A DNA stretch of 64,000 nucleotides from Diadema setosum. Taxonomy: Eukaryota; Echinodermata; Echinoidea; Diadematoida; Diadematidae. The notes beneath the pieces were generated by a model. That model was not told the origin of the DNA. It worked only from the letters and a program-made list of their open reading frames with translations, and did no database searches. Made by a program: the position numbers and the translations under genes. Positions within the stretch are counted from its first letter, which is position 1. Each line of letters starts with the position of its first letter. The stretch lies in contig NC_092698.1 of assembly GCF_964275005.1 (NCBI RefSeq), forward strand, positions 24,957,447 through 25,021,446, written 5' to 3'. Below are positions 22,701-32,852 of this stretch, in pieces.

Positions 22701-25700
22701 TATTACCCAATTAAGATTCTTTGGTGAAAGTTTGGGGTCTGAGGTCAAAGGTGAAAGGTCAAAAGGTCAAGTAAAAATATTAAAACTTAACTTTTTTTCT
22801 CTGTATATTGGAAATTGTTCAAGGTATCTTCATGGAACATAGTATATATACATGTACTGACTGGCAGTGAATTTCTAGAGAATTTAGGGTTCATGGGTCA
22901 AAGGTCAGGGGTCAAAGGTCAGGGGCAACACTTCAAAATTTTACTATTTCCCTTGAATTTATGCAATGCCAGCAGGATTCTTTTTTTTTCTTACACTTGG
23001 TGTATGCATGTATAACCTAATAGAGATTCTCTGGAAGCTTTCTTTTTTCTTCTTTTTTTTGTTTGCCTCAAAGGTCAAAAGGTCAAAGATCAAGAGAAAG
23101 TGCTGAACTAACTTTTTCCTCCATATCTCAGAAGTGGCTCAAGTTATCTTGAAACTTACTGCATATTTATGCATGTTGTGCCTGACAGTGATTATCCTAT
23201 GAATTTTAGGGTCAAAGGCCAGATGAAAATGGTAACAATTAACTTTTCATTATAGAAATTGCACTTTTTCTCCATACCTTGAAAATTACTCAGCGCATAA
23301 ACTTATGAATGGGTCAAAGTCAAGTTAAAGTCCTTAAATCCCCAAGTACATGCTCTCCTATTCATCCAATTAAACATGGGTCAAAGAAGGTGAACATTCA
23401 ACACATTTGTGACAAACTGGTCATTTTAATATTTTGCCAATTTTGTGAAAATGTAATCACACATTTTCTACATGTACTATAGACCTATTAGGAGAATCGT
23501 GCATTATGGCGGAGGCATACCAGTCGCCTTAGCGATATTTCTAGTTGTTTATTTGCTTGGTCATAACGAAATTTCGATGTAACGAAAGAAAACTGCTGGT
23601 CCCGAGGACTTGTTTATAACGGGAGTCCACTGTATTGGCCAAGCCTGTCTGTAAAAAATGCAAAAGAGGAAAGGTTTCATACCGCGTCAAAGACAACTAA
23701 AGAAAACAAAATATGTACAGAAGTAGAGTGTGACACTTCAGCTTGGTTAGAATGAGTGTGGCTTCACACAACTGCCATTGAAAGCCTTAGTTGACGACCA
23801 GCAGCATCTTACTCTGGTGGTATCATTTTGTCTTTGTCATCCGTAGATGGGACGTATATTATGTACAGAGATTAAAGGGATGGCATAGTTTTGGTTGAGG
23901 GATTAAGATTTTAACTTTTTCCAAGATAATTAAAAACCACTTATGAGATGATAAAGAGCATATAATTCTGATATAGAATTCAAAATTAATTTGATGAACA
24001 TCGCTATTGAAATAGCTGAGATATCCTAAAACAAAGTAAAACAAAGTGGTCCTGATAATACCTTTGATAACACCTTTGATTAGGACCATTTTTGGATAGC
24101 TCTGCCATTTCAAAACCAATTTTCATCACATAAACTGTGAATTCCTTTTAGAATTGTATGCTCTTTCACATTTTTAAAGAGGTTTCTCATTATTTCACAC
24201 AAAAAAAAGTTTGAAACCTGAATCCCTATCTCAAGGAAAAACTGTACCATCCCTTTAAAGGGGCGTAGAACCCAAATACAGAGTGAATGCAAAAAAAAAA
24301 AAAAAAAAAAAAGTCAGTGAAGTTTGAGCAAAATCAGACAATTCATTCAAAACTTGTGAATCTAAGTTTCTGTAGTGCCATCGCTGGATAAGAAAACTGC
24401 AACAGCTTGAGTTGTCACAGTAGGAAAACAATGTAGAGAAAATATAAAGAGAATTCAACATATTTTTCTTTGTCATAACATAATGGAAGGGCGCTAGCTT
24501 GGCTTACTTTTTGAAGGCCGGGAAAATACTATTACGCTGTGCACATTTACGTCAGTAACAAGTCAAATGAATGTGTACTTATCATGTAGAAAAATGACAT
24601 TTAGTGGAATTTCTTTTAATCCTGTGATGCTAGTGTTATTGATTGAGCCTTGCTAAATTATTTAGCACAGTCATGGTCAGTGGAGGAGGCCCAGCCATGA
24701 TGGTACCCCATCAGAGACCTACCCCCTTTTATTTTTGTCCCCTGGTGGCTAGCCCTTGTCTTGTGTTACAGTCAACCAGTTCATGGGAGTTATTATCGTA
24801 AGAATAGATATCAAGTAAAAATGCAGACCACAGAACTTCATCATCAAAAGTTCTCAACTGGCAACCATATATATATTTTTTTTTTTTTTTTGGGGGGGGG
24901 GGCAGGGGGGGTTGACATTTTGGAAGAAAGGGTGCTGGGTGTTTTTGCACATATAAAAGTTCCTGGTGACTTCTTCAACAAATATCAAATTGCCAGTGCA
25001 CATTGCAAGTAGAGTTTTAAAGGGTTACATTCCATGTAACAACATAGATTCTGCTTATTAAGGAAAGTGATGATGGTGACGATAAGGCTGTTCACACTAT
25101 TTTCTTCCCATGCACTCAGGAATAGCATGTCCAACTCGCCAGAATACACTCAGGATGATGATGCAAATTCAGAAGCAGTCGGGCATCACGGCTCTCTTCT
25201 CAGGTGAGTGGAGGTGGACACGCCCTTCACAAAGCTCCCCACCTTTCCTTCTAATAATGCCTCCTTTCAGAAACCCCTAACACAAATATACCATGTATGA
25301 TATTCCTGGGGGGTGTTTCATCAACGTTTGTTGGCGCTGACAACTTGAATCACCATAGTAACAGTCAGTGACCAGAGCATCTCAGCCAATCAAAACCAAG
25401 GATTTTGCTGAAATTGGTCAGCGCCGACAGTTGTCGGTGCTGACAAGCGTTGATGAAACACCCCCCTGATGTTGGCCTGACATCAGACCCAGTGCTATTT
25501 TGTGATACTTTGCTTGTTTGTTGTTTTGCTTTTTCAATTTTTGGGGTGTCAACAAAAAGAAAGAAAAAATCATTTTCATATATTGCACCATATATGAAAG
25601 GCTAGTACAGCATGTTTGGAGGAAAGATTTCGACATGATGCATACAATAACCAACAAATACTAAGATTTGATAATACCAATTACTGAAAACCATTACTAC

Positions 25701-26237
25701 ATTATTGACAATCATAAGGCTGAAATCAGATTACTTACAGTCCTACTTTGGATTCCTTTCCAACATGTGAATATTTTGGTGTTTGTTGTGGCTGTGGTTG
25801 TCAACCATAATATGTCAGTATTGAAGTATATGCTCATTGAAAGAGGTAATTTTTGTATCAAACAGAGATGGAGTAAAATCTTGGACAGTACTCTCAATGC
25901 TGACAGCTGATAGCATGTGTATGTGTGGACGTACATGTAGTATGTCCTGGCTTGTTAATGAGTGGTTCTTGTTCATGAGTGGTTCTTGTTCATGTGACAA
26001 CCCAGGGCTTACACTATGACAGTGAAGCTTTGCCATTTTTATAATCAGTCTTATTACTTCTATTTTATGCATTTTTGTGTCAGTTTGCTTACGATGTCAC
26101 TCATTTTCATTGTTTGCGCAGGAGTCGTGCCAAGGGTTGCCATGTCGGCTCCTGCAAGTGCAATATTGATTACGTGCTACGAGTTCATCCTTCACGTTTT
26201 CCGCGACGTCAACACGAAAAATATGAGTCCCACCTGA
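10424..26237 (+). CDS. SLC25A39/40: Mitochondrial carrier SLC25A39/SLC25A40 family, ten-exon gene
   Basis: Family members sit in the mitochondrial inner membrane; the vertebrate proteins are needed for glutathione import. Ten exons join in phase through GT/AG sites: 10424-10799, 16398-16457, 17164-17306, 18215-18282, 19307-19443, 20537-20710, 21360-21469, 22192-22273, 25120-25203, 26122-26237 (449 aa). Three carrier repeats carry the signature PX[DE]XX[KR]: TPLDVVR near 127-133, SPMDLVR near 269-275 and TPFDVVK near 363-369. The blocks GTMDAF, LWSGLPATLVM, LRDVPYA-ALYW-NYE and TPFDVVKT are characteristic of SLC25A39/40 rather than other carriers. The N-terminus before helix 1 is about 105 residues, far longer than in the vertebrate proteins. 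It includes a His-rich SHSHHHGVHPDE segment. The start is uncertain: in-frame ATGs lie at 10385 and 10424. The first matrix loop keeps only two of the four cysteines seen in human SLC25A39. Confidence 0.93.
10931..11550. repeat. Long foldback (hairpin) element in carrier intron 1
   Basis: Two arms of roughly 280-300 bases are reverse complements of each other around a loop at about 11228-11270. Paired landmarks are gacggccagcacatgcgcac with gtgcgcatgcgctggccgtc, gtattgacaacaggg with ccctgttgtcaatac, and cgcgatactaccctgtcatg with catgacagggtagtatcgcg. There is no coding content. It is probably a non-autonomous DNA transposon of the foldback type. I could not define a target duplication. Confidence 0.85.
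12039..12119. repeat. Short palindromic repeat (acaacacgcatttcccatag family)
   Basis: This unit of about 80 bases reads gattttgctacaac, then catttcccatagaccacctg, then cccgagtatactcggga, and ends cctcaacggg. Related copies lie at 12595-12690 (inverted) and 41421-41510. Confidence 0.7.
12595..12690. repeat. Short palindromic repeat, second copy (inverted)
   Basis: This is the reverse complement of the unit at 12039-12119: gagtgtacttgggcaggtgt, ctgtgggaaatgcatgt, and caggttaag at the end. Confidence 0.65.
12748..13617. mobile_element. Double foldback Tc1/mariner-type MITE in carrier intron 1
   Basis: The element is bounded by TA dinucleotides and by inverted ends CAGTATGTCC ... GGACATACTG, each followed inward by an A-rich run and attacaa. 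Two units of about 430 bases (12748 to about 13187, and about 13188-13617) are reverse complements of each other. They meet at a central pair of the same ends (ggggacatactgcagtaagtc). The whole 870 bases can fold into one hairpin. The short open frames at 12886-13478 are a mirrored pair produced by this symmetry, not genes. Family placement rests on the TA target and the CAGT start. Confidence 0.8.
14346..14358. repeat. Poly-C run in intron 1
   Basis: One of many homopolymer G/C runs of 10-20 bases in the window. Others lie near 6609, 6838, 8688, 15393, 17830, 19482, 19739, 24892, 31639, 35960, 58293, 58592, 58750 and 59159. Confidence 0.9.
16059..16136 (+). pseudogene. tRNA-like sequence with AGC anticodon (tRNA pseudogene or SINE head)
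   Basis: The D arm (TAGCTTAGTCGGTAGAGCA), a five-pair anticodon stem with loop CTAGCAA (anticodon AGC at 16095-16097, nominally alanine), and a perfect five-pair T arm with GGTTCGAATCC are all present in cloverleaf order. The acceptor stem pairs badly (cattctg against tgaaatc), so it is unlikely to be a working tRNA. It lies in intron 1 of the carrier gene, about 260 bases before exon 2. Confidence 0.6.
16398..16457 (+). CDS. SLC25A39/40: Carrier exon 2: first carrier signature
   Basis: Acceptor ctttcag and donor gtaagt bound 60 bases. The first two bases complete a Met codon from exon 1, and the exon then encodes TPLDVVRVRLQSQYKLPVR. It carries the first PX[DE]XX[KR] motif and ends in phase 1. 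Confidence 0.93.
16719..16957. mobile_element. MITE with cgccatata-tttcgcgag inverted ends, copy 1
   Basis: The element begins tactgtatacgccatatact and ends in the near reverse complement (aatattcggcgtagagta). Internal words such as tttcgcgagtggttaaattcg are shared with 18303-18553. TA flanks and a length of about 240 fit a Tc1/mariner-type MITE. It lies in intron 2 of the carrier gene. Confidence 0.8.
17164..17306 (+). CDS. SLC25A39/40: Carrier exon 3: matrix loop 1 with a Cys-x3-Cys pair
   Basis: The exon starts after gatgcatctag and ends ACAATG|gtaagc in phase 0. It encodes the loop between helices 1 and 2, including GTCRTFCSTSW and ending TRLNGTM, which continues into DAFGAI in exon 4 just as SLC25A39 does (GTMDAF). 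The acceptor is set by phase and is weaker than the others. Confidence 0.8.
18215..18282 (+). CDS. SLC25A39/40: Carrier exon 4: end of repeat 1 matrix helix
   Basis: Acceptor ggtattgcag and donor gtgagt bound 68 bases encoding DAFGAIIRREGLKKLWSGLP and then AT plus a split Leu codon. This matches the EG..LW.G motif of the carrier family. Confidence 0.95.
18303..18553. mobile_element. MITE with cgccatata-tttcgcgag inverted ends, copy 2
   Basis: This is the same family as 16719-16957, with ends tactatatacgccatata and ggcgtatacagta. It begins only about 20 bases after the donor of exon 4. Confidence 0.82.
18993..19120. repeat. Short MITE with ggggccctgttttat inverted ends
   Basis: The unit starts tcggggccccgttttatcaa and ends ttcataaaacagggccctga, which are near inverted repeats about 125 bases apart. 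It sits in intron 4 of the carrier gene. No coding content. Confidence 0.7.
19307..19443 (+). CDS. SLC25A39/40: Carrier exon 5: helices 2 and 3
   Basis: Acceptor tcctaacag and donor gtaagc. The exon encodes VMRIPANIIYFSVYDSMKNR and then a segment ending ILASGCAR. It matches the VPA..IYF..YD block of SLC25A39/40. Confidence 0.95.
20537..20710 (+). CDS. SLC25A39/40: Carrier exon 6: second carrier signature
   Basis: Acceptor ctcctgccag and donor gtgagt. It encodes MAVTVVSPMDLVRTKLQSQ, the linker SMTYVELGRCLRAGY, and LFSLWRGLGATILRDVPYA. The exon is clearly richer in G and C than its introns. Confidence 0.96.
21360..21469 (+). CDS. SLC25A39/40: Carrier exon 7: helices 4 and 5
   Basis: The acceptor follows a strong pyrimidine tract (ttttccccccaag) and the donor is gtgagc. 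It encodes LYWSNYELLKTQLMRMW and then MTFWAGAASGV, ending in phase 0. Confidence 0.95.
22192..22273 (+). CDS. SLC25A39/40: Carrier exon 8: third carrier signature
   Basis: Acceptor tttcccgtag and donor gtatac. It encodes MAAIVTTPFDVVKTNKQIAI and then GDAARHK, with the third PX[DE]XX[KR] motif. Confidence 0.95.
22396..23546. mobile_element. Non-coding repeat element with ggaggc inverted ends and AGGTCA arrays
   Basis: The left edge reads atgcctccgccacgaagtgg ... ggaggcattatg and the right edge reads cattatggcggaggcatacc, in inverted arrangement. A (gtcc)n-rich stretch lies at 22439-22475. The interior repeats a unit of about 200 bases, each with ccatatct or similar, gaaacttagtgtatacatg, and a cluster of aggtcaaaggtcaa. 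No transposase frame is seen. It is a non-autonomous element of unknown superfamily in intron 8 of the carrier gene. Confidence 0.7.
23552..23636. repeat. MITE fragment with tcataacgaaatttcg ... ataacgggagtccactgt
   Basis: A short stretch with taacgaaatttcg and, inverted, ttataacgggagtccactgta. It resembles the end of a Tc1/mariner-type MITE and abuts the AGGTCA-rich element. Confidence 0.45.
23872..24258. mobile_element. TTAA-flanked MITE with aagggatgg inverted ends
   Basis: TTAA at 23872-23875 is followed by AGGGATGGCATAGTTTT. The right end reads AAAACTGTACCATCCCT followed by TTAA at 24255-24258. The TTAA target and the roughly 17-base inverted ends fit Kolobok- or piggyBac-type non-autonomous elements. 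It lies in intron 8 of the carrier gene. Confidence 0.75.
24259..24620. repeat. Unclassified dispersed repeat, copy 1 (atcgctggataag family)
   Basis: Shared words with 62930-63245 in the same order: gaaaatcggacaat against caaaatcagacaat, gttgccatcgatggataag against agtgccatcgctggataag, agagaattcaa, and atcagtaacaagt against gtcagtaacaagt. No coding frame. Confidence 0.65.
25120..25203 (+). CDS. SLC25A39/40: Carrier exon 9: loop before helix 6
   Basis: Acceptor atgcactcag and donor gtgagt. It encodes IACPTRQNTLRMMMQIQKQ followed by SGITALFSG, matching the K..G..GLFSG block of the family. Confidence 0.92.
25311..25468. repeat. Short MITE with ggggggtgtttcatcaacg inverted ends
   Basis: The two ends, ggggggtgtttcatcaacg and cgttgatgaaacacccccc, are perfect inverted repeats about 155 bases apart, and the inner parts (ggcgctgacaa and ttgtcggtgctgac) also pair. 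It lies in intron 9 of the carrier gene. Confidence 0.85.
26122..26237 (+). CDS. SLC25A39/40: Carrier exon 10: helix 6 and stop codon
   Basis: The acceptor is gtttgcgcag. The exon encodes VVPRVAMSAPASAILITCYE and FILHVFRDVNTKNMSPT, then TGA at 26235-26237. It matches the PR..K.APA.AI.I..YE terminus of the family. The 3' untranslated region follows; I found no clear AATAAA close by. Confidence 0.95.
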
Positions 26238-29200
26238 ACGTCAGTACAAAGGAGGAAGTATCGTAATAACGGAAGATTGTATCTCTGAAAAAGAAATGCG
26301 ATGAGACAAAGACTGCAGCCAAGTCAACACAATGTTCTGTAAATTGATAAGCAGCGTGTGTTACAAGATGCTCATCTGTTGTGTCCTCTCTACAGTAATG
26401 CCCTCTCTCAAAGTTTTGGTGACATACAGCAGAGTGCTTGAATGTACTGAGCTCCAGTGGCATGTGGGGGGAGGTGAATCTGTACTGGGAAAGAGACAGT
26501 GTTGAGTTGCGGCAGTTGGCAGCTTAATCGAGTTTTGCTTGTGCTCCACATGCCCGAGCTGCGGGTTCAGGGAATTTCGTAAATGGCATCTGTTAATCCA
26601 TGGGAAATATGTTGGCTGTGATGCGAGAGAGCAGTCAAGCATCCTCCCACTATGGCCACCTTCTAAGAGTGCCAATAGAGTTGGCAGCCTTTTGTCGTGC
26701 GATGAAAGTGGGTGCTCAACTTTTCATTTTTGCTCTTATCGTCAGCATCTTTTCGTACGAGAGGGTGAGGTGACTGACTTTCTCAACCAAAGCTGTGTAA
26801 AAGCAGGGTTTTGATGTGTGTCTCTGAAGAATATAGCTTCCCATATTGTCTGTATGTCTGTCCAGCTGTGTGGTGTATTCCTTATAAGCAATAAGTTAGG
26901 ATCAAAATTTCACCGAGTGCATTACCAATGCAATGTATGACAACTTCTCAAGTAATGAGGTCTATCTGGAGGATAATCTACTGGAATTAAAAAAAAGAAG
27001 AAGTATTAGAAGGTCACAAATGAGGCAGTGACTTTATTAATATTTTGTGCTATCTCATACTTTGATTGTGGATACAGTATGACAAGGCACTTAACTGCTA
27101 ACTTATGTAAGGTTTTGAAGAGTAGGTGAAGGTGTTCTCGTCAAATTGCAAACTCTTATAAGAGATTTGATGCAAGGACATGTATTTAAAACACTGCTCA
27201 TCTTTTGATGGTATAATGTGAGGGCAGCAATTTTGGTAGATTATGAGAGTGGATGAATGGACCCACCCAATAATGTTGGGTTGACTTCTGGAAATTGTGT
27301 TTCCACGTTACCCAAAGGGAGAAACTCAAGGAAAAACTGACGCACAATTTTATTGAAAACTGGGTCGATGGTAGTGTGCTGTGTGCTGGAGTGAGTGAAC
27401 AATCAATCATGTGGTCAGTGGACCAAAGAATGAAAGTTCAGATTTTGGAATGTCACTATTCACCTGAAAAGCTCAAACAAAGTGCATGTATTTTGATTTG
27501 ATTTTATCGCAATCACGGCATGTTGTAATACAGGGTTATTGAATGGCCAGAGTTAGGAGAAGATTTCGTTCTAGACGATATGGTGTGTCTCACGGCTTAT
27601 TATTTGTGGATCAAATACAACAGTTTGTGAAGGCAAATAGATATTGAAGTAACCGTGGTTACACTGTATTTCACTTCTCATCATTACAGAAACTGGACAT
27701 TGATCTGTGCCAGTACTTTTGTTTCTGTATATTGATTTACTAACATATTTTTGCCATGTTTAACAGTGGAAACAGCAGGAATGGTGATAAAATGCCACAA
27801 GTGTTGAAAAACAAAAAAAGAAAAAAATGTTTTGCACATAAGATTCTGTACATAGAAGAAAGGTTTGCTCCAAGTATTGTACAGATGTCAAATGTGACCT
27901 TCATGATCAGTGGCATGTATGTGTGTATGAACAGAGAATGTGAGATTTCGTTTTTCACAGTAATGTACCGGAAAGCAGGAATTGCACTGCTGGCGGTGCG
28001 TTTACCAAAATTTTGATCTTCATTTTCATGGTTTCTTAGACATATTGCAGATTACTTTCTGCATCAGAGATTGTTCATTTCTTGATCCTTTTAAAATCTT
28101 GATGGGTAGTAATACAGTATAGGGTGCTTTTTGCAGAGGGTAGAGTTAAAGGTCTAACATATGCTGTCTTGACATAATGTATCAACACAAATGTTACAAG
28201 AAGGCTGTGTAGGTAGATGCCAGATTAAATTAGTGGTTTAAGATCTTTCTATTTTTTTTTGTGTGTAAATTCTTTCATTTTGGTCACTGGCTTCAGATGA
28301 TAACTACACGTGTACTTAAAATGACTGATTTATGACTAGCACTAAGCAAAATCTACAAGCAATGTTAAGGTTCTGTAAAAATGTTTAATTCCATGTTTCA
28401 GCAGTTCCTTTCAACCCTTCTCAGTATCAAATTCAGTGTGCTATTACTTTTTTTCCAGATTTTTGAGTGATTACTTTGAGCTTATGTTACTCTTTGTCCT
28501 GAAAAAAAGAAGAAGAGAAAACAGTGTCCATTTTAGAGGTCCTCCCCAATACAGGATTAATGTGCAATGTGTAATCTTATGTTTGGAAATATTGTGCTAG
28601 CTTGTCACTAAGCAATCGCTCACAACATACTGAAATTCTGTCATGTCTTTAAGACGCACAATACTGTACCTGTATATGAAATACAGTGCAGTCTCACTTT
28701 TGAGTTGTTGTTTTTGTATGTATTATCAGTTATTTTGTAATATCAATTGTTTCCAGGTTTCATGCTTGAGTTTGGATTATTTCTTAACATTTCTGGTGAG
28801 ATATTTTCACTTTATAATAATTATGAGGACTCACTGTAGAAGTTTGACTAGTATTTTAGTCTCAAGGTTTTGTTGATATTTGTCACAGTCTCTTTGGGTT
28901 TTCTTCATGAAGGAGATGTTTCATTTTATTCATGATTAAAATCGTACCACGCATGAGGAATTCCTGTGGTAATTTAGCAAAATGCATCTTCAGAGAGGGC
29001 ATTGCCAATTTTTTTTTTCTTCATTTGGATGCTTTATGAGAACTCGAGTTGAAGTAAATTTGATTTGATTTTTAAAAATTGTCAAACTCAGTTGACTGTG
29101 TTGTGTGTGTTGATGTTCAAGTGGATGGAAAGACACTCGAACATATACAAAAGCATGGAGATCGACTTAATGTAGTCACAGCTGAGATGTTTTGATAAAT

Positions 29201-30580
29201 AATTATCCCTGTGCTAATGAACCATTTACAGAATTTTTTTTTTTTAGTTTTGTTTTCCTGACACTACTGTTCGTGTAATATTTTTAGCATGGTCAATTGG
29301 CTCACTCGCGGAGTTTAACTGTTTGAAGCATTTTGCATGTTAATTTTCAAGTGCAATTTCTTTGTGGCGTCATTCCTACTCAATATCACTCTTGTTTGTA
29401 GCATATGTAGGACCATGTGTCGCAAATATTACAAACTGGCAACATTACTAGACAGTGCCTTTATTAATTTCAGGTGTATGCTTGGGACAGAATGATAGAG
29501 ACCCTGCATATTACAATGTACAGACGTTGCTTCACGTCCAACGGAGGCTGAAAACCTATTAAAGGGAAACAGTAACCAAGATGTGTAAGTGCCAGTCACA
29601 AGTGGCCGATATAGTGGCCACCCTCTCGCCTTCCAAATGGTTTTTATTGAGTGGCTCATGGTCATCTGCAACTGGCAATGACCATTAACAAGGACATCAC
29701 GGCGGTCTTTATAATACAGCAAGGCATGTCCGTACCACAGTTTTACAGCTTAAAAAGTGACACCCTGTCCAAAAAAAAAAGGGGCAATTAGTAATATTTA
29801 CAATGGAAACTGGATAAACAGTATAACTGCCCCAGTCTAATGTATGTTGATTGCCTGTGTGATTGTAGGCTGAATAATGTTCAGCTATTTATATGTAACA
29901 TGCCCATTTAATCTGCAATGGGATATCAACTCGCCTCAAAGACCGTCTTCCCAGGGGTGTTCGCCAGAATAAGTCATTCTAGAATTTTCAACAAGAAAGG
30001 CGTGAAACCGTCCACGCACCGAGCCATTAAGTGACCAGCAACTGTGTGGTGGCTGAGAGTTTGTTTGTTGTTTGTTTTTTGTTTTTTTTTTGTATTATAT
30101 ATATAAATGTTAAAATATTTTTACCTTTTTTTTCTGTTTTGCCATTTACATCGTTATTGTGGTATTAAACAGTTTTTAATGCATTTACAATGCATTTGCA
30201 AATGCATACCTTGTTCAGTATCCGAGATATCAGAGTTTGTTTCAGTAAGGTGTACCTCGAACCAGTATTTGCAGTTGATTGATGATTATGAGTTGCCATC
30301 CGAAGCTTAACAAAGGTCACGTACTTAAAATTCTTTGAGAAATTATGCCTTGTAATGATGCCTGTCCGCCTGAATTAAAAGTATATCTTTAAATGTGAAT
30401 CCAGTCATGTAGTTTGATGTTAAATGTCTCCATGCTGCTGTTTGTGGTTGTTCGGAAAGAGTAAAAGAAGAAAAAACAAAATAGAAACGTCGCAAGTCAT
30501 GATGACTTGAGCGCAAGTGAGTGATTAGCATGTCAAAAAGAAAGTGATTTCAATGAATGGAAGATTATAATATCTGTAAG

Positions 30581-30617
<37 letters not shown>

Positions 30618-32475
30618 GCGCACACACATACACACACACACACACACACATATATATACATGTAAATCTTCTATTCATAAAAATTCTTTAAAAAAAACAC
30701 CTCATAAACTTTGCGCAGTAACAGTAATTATCCAACGAAGAAAAGAACAAAAGCGAAATGCCGAATATCAATATCTGTTTATAGTGAGGATATTTATTAC
30801 GAAATAAAAACCTTGCACTTGTTATTCTTAAAGTACATGCGGTTAAATTGGACGGAATGTATTGATAAGGGCAAGATATTCAGAAAGACTCAGACGGTCA
30901 CCTTCTAAGCGCCCTTGACTGATGACGTCATATTAGCATTTCCGCTGACCGAGCCAATATGAACCTCAGATTATCACATAAATTTCTATCTACACTAAAG
31001 ACATCTATTTTCCTACAATATCTGCGTAGTGCGTTCTACCTTACTTTCATGTAATTTTGGAGTGATTTTCAGTAGATATTTGGTAAAAGTTGAATAAATA
31101 CAATTATAATTGGCAAGAGACAGATTCATTAGCAAGGTGATAGCTTTGTGATCCAATAGATCCATAATGGTATCAACTGCGATTTGACATGTAGTTAACA
31201 CCTCTTCCAAGATGTAAAAAAAAAAAATAATAATAATAATAATAATAATAATCCTAAAATCATTATAGGTTACCTAAAAGGTGCACTGTTCGCCCACCTC
31301 ACTGGATAACCTCATACTAGAGGACATCATACGCCAGGCGATTCGACTGTGGCCCGTCGCGACGCCCTACTGCAATTCTTCTCACTAGGTTTTGTTCGGA
31401 ACATTCTAGTATTCCCTTTCGAACACTTAACACGACATCGCATCCACACGATCAGACGCACGTCGAATCAAACTCGGACTATATGTTGTATACGTTATCA
31501 GTCGCTCTTCCAACAGAATACATTCATTCAAACTTCACTCCATAAAGGTGTCAATACGTTTGTCCTCAGTGGTAATCAGGTCGACGAAAGTCTACTCGAT
31601 GTCTTGACTCGATAAGTTTTTCAAGTCACCACTGATTGCCCCCCCCCCCCTTTAAAACAGTGCTCCGCTTTGTACATGGTTACCAAAGGAATCATCAATT
31701 CTTATATCATTGTAAGATTCCTGTTCTGTAAAACTACAGGAGATATACATCTGTGATGCTTTTCCTCCAATCCATGGCGCTATATCTTGAAGATTACACA
31801 CCCGATTAGACACCATCAAATTTTGCAAGGCAAAATGGTCATATACGAATACGATCTTAACTAAGGACTTACTGCATGATTGTGTTTAGAGGCCGGTTTC
31901 AAATGGACGTTTGCAGCCATCCAAAGTTTTAGTAAATGCAGCTACAAGTCCCATAGTAGCAGCCCGTCAAAAGGCGAGTGGCTGGCAGCATTTAATAATG
32001 GTGACATTACAACTGCAGTTACTGCAGTATGTAACAATTGCAGATCTCTCTTTGAAAAATAAAAAAGGATTTACAGATGAAGACTGTAAATTAAGGATAT
32101 TCACTGATTCGCCCCTATTTTTTGTCTCCATGTTCATATGATGTTGGTGATATTTGCAGTCACTAAATTGAATTCGTTATAAAGTTTCAATGGAATATAT
32201 AATGGCTACTAGGTCTATATTTTCTGTTAGGTAAGAGTTCAATGAATGTGAGAAGACTTATTTTGATGTCTTGTGCAGCTTTACAATCGCCCTCCAGATG
32301 TACAACAACTGAAGACCAGTGATTGTCTATAATCAAAAGCGACGCCTTTTACCGTCATCGTTACTCCAAATCTCAAGGACCATTTCATTGCACTTATATT
32401 AATCAACAGTTTTGTCGATATTTCAAGCCTTCAGGTCACAGCAGACGAGAGAAAACTTCTACTCAGACTGAGTAT
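26238..32475. other. Convergent intergenic region between carrier and CNBD2-like genes
   Basis: About 6.2 kb including the 3' untranslated regions of both genes. I see no further exon, SINE or clear MITE. A TA/CA microsatellite lies at 30580-30652 and an ATA run at 31219-31250. The 88-codon frame at 31349-31615 has no recognisable feature. Confidence 0.5.
30580..30652. repeat. (TA)n(CA)n microsatellite
   Basis: A compound TA then CA run with cgcg interruptions, ending in tatatata. Confidence 0.95.
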
Positions 32476-32852
32476 TCAAGATTTCAGTTCCCGCCAGCTG
32501 CGGCTACTCGTGTATGTTGGCTTGGTGAAACTGGCCAAATCAGGAATGTGCATATGGGGCATCGAAGATCGAGCGTTTAGTTGCCTCTCCCCGCCCATGC
32601 CCATGGATCCGCCCGTGGCTCCACCCACCATGCTCTGGGCATGGGACAGTGATTGATACCCAAACGACTGGGAGGCGGACGCGAGACGCGCGGCGGGCAT
32701 ACTGGAGCGACGTCTTTCTAGGACTTTGAGGTCGTGCTGAGAAAATGATTGTCTTGTCGCGGATCTTGATTCGGTGTAGCGAGTGCTTGCTGCTCGACTT
32801 TGTGCCCGACTGTTGGGTCTTGTCGTAGCGGCGCTGGAGAGGCCACTTTTCC
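32476..32852 (-). CDS. CNBD2: CNBD2-like last exon: Ser/Arg-rich tail and stop
   Basis: The acceptor on the minus strand is ttttacctcag. The exon completes a Gly codon and encodes 124 residues rich in Ser, Arg, Ala and Met (for example SRAQSRAASTRYTESRSAT), then TGA. No domain is recognised. Two other open frames over the same bases and the plus-strand frame at 32783-33145 are shadows. Confidence 0.85.

Noticed and set aside
31349-31615. 88-codon plus-strand frame
   Set aside because: No recognisable motif, no splice support and no repeat partner in the window.
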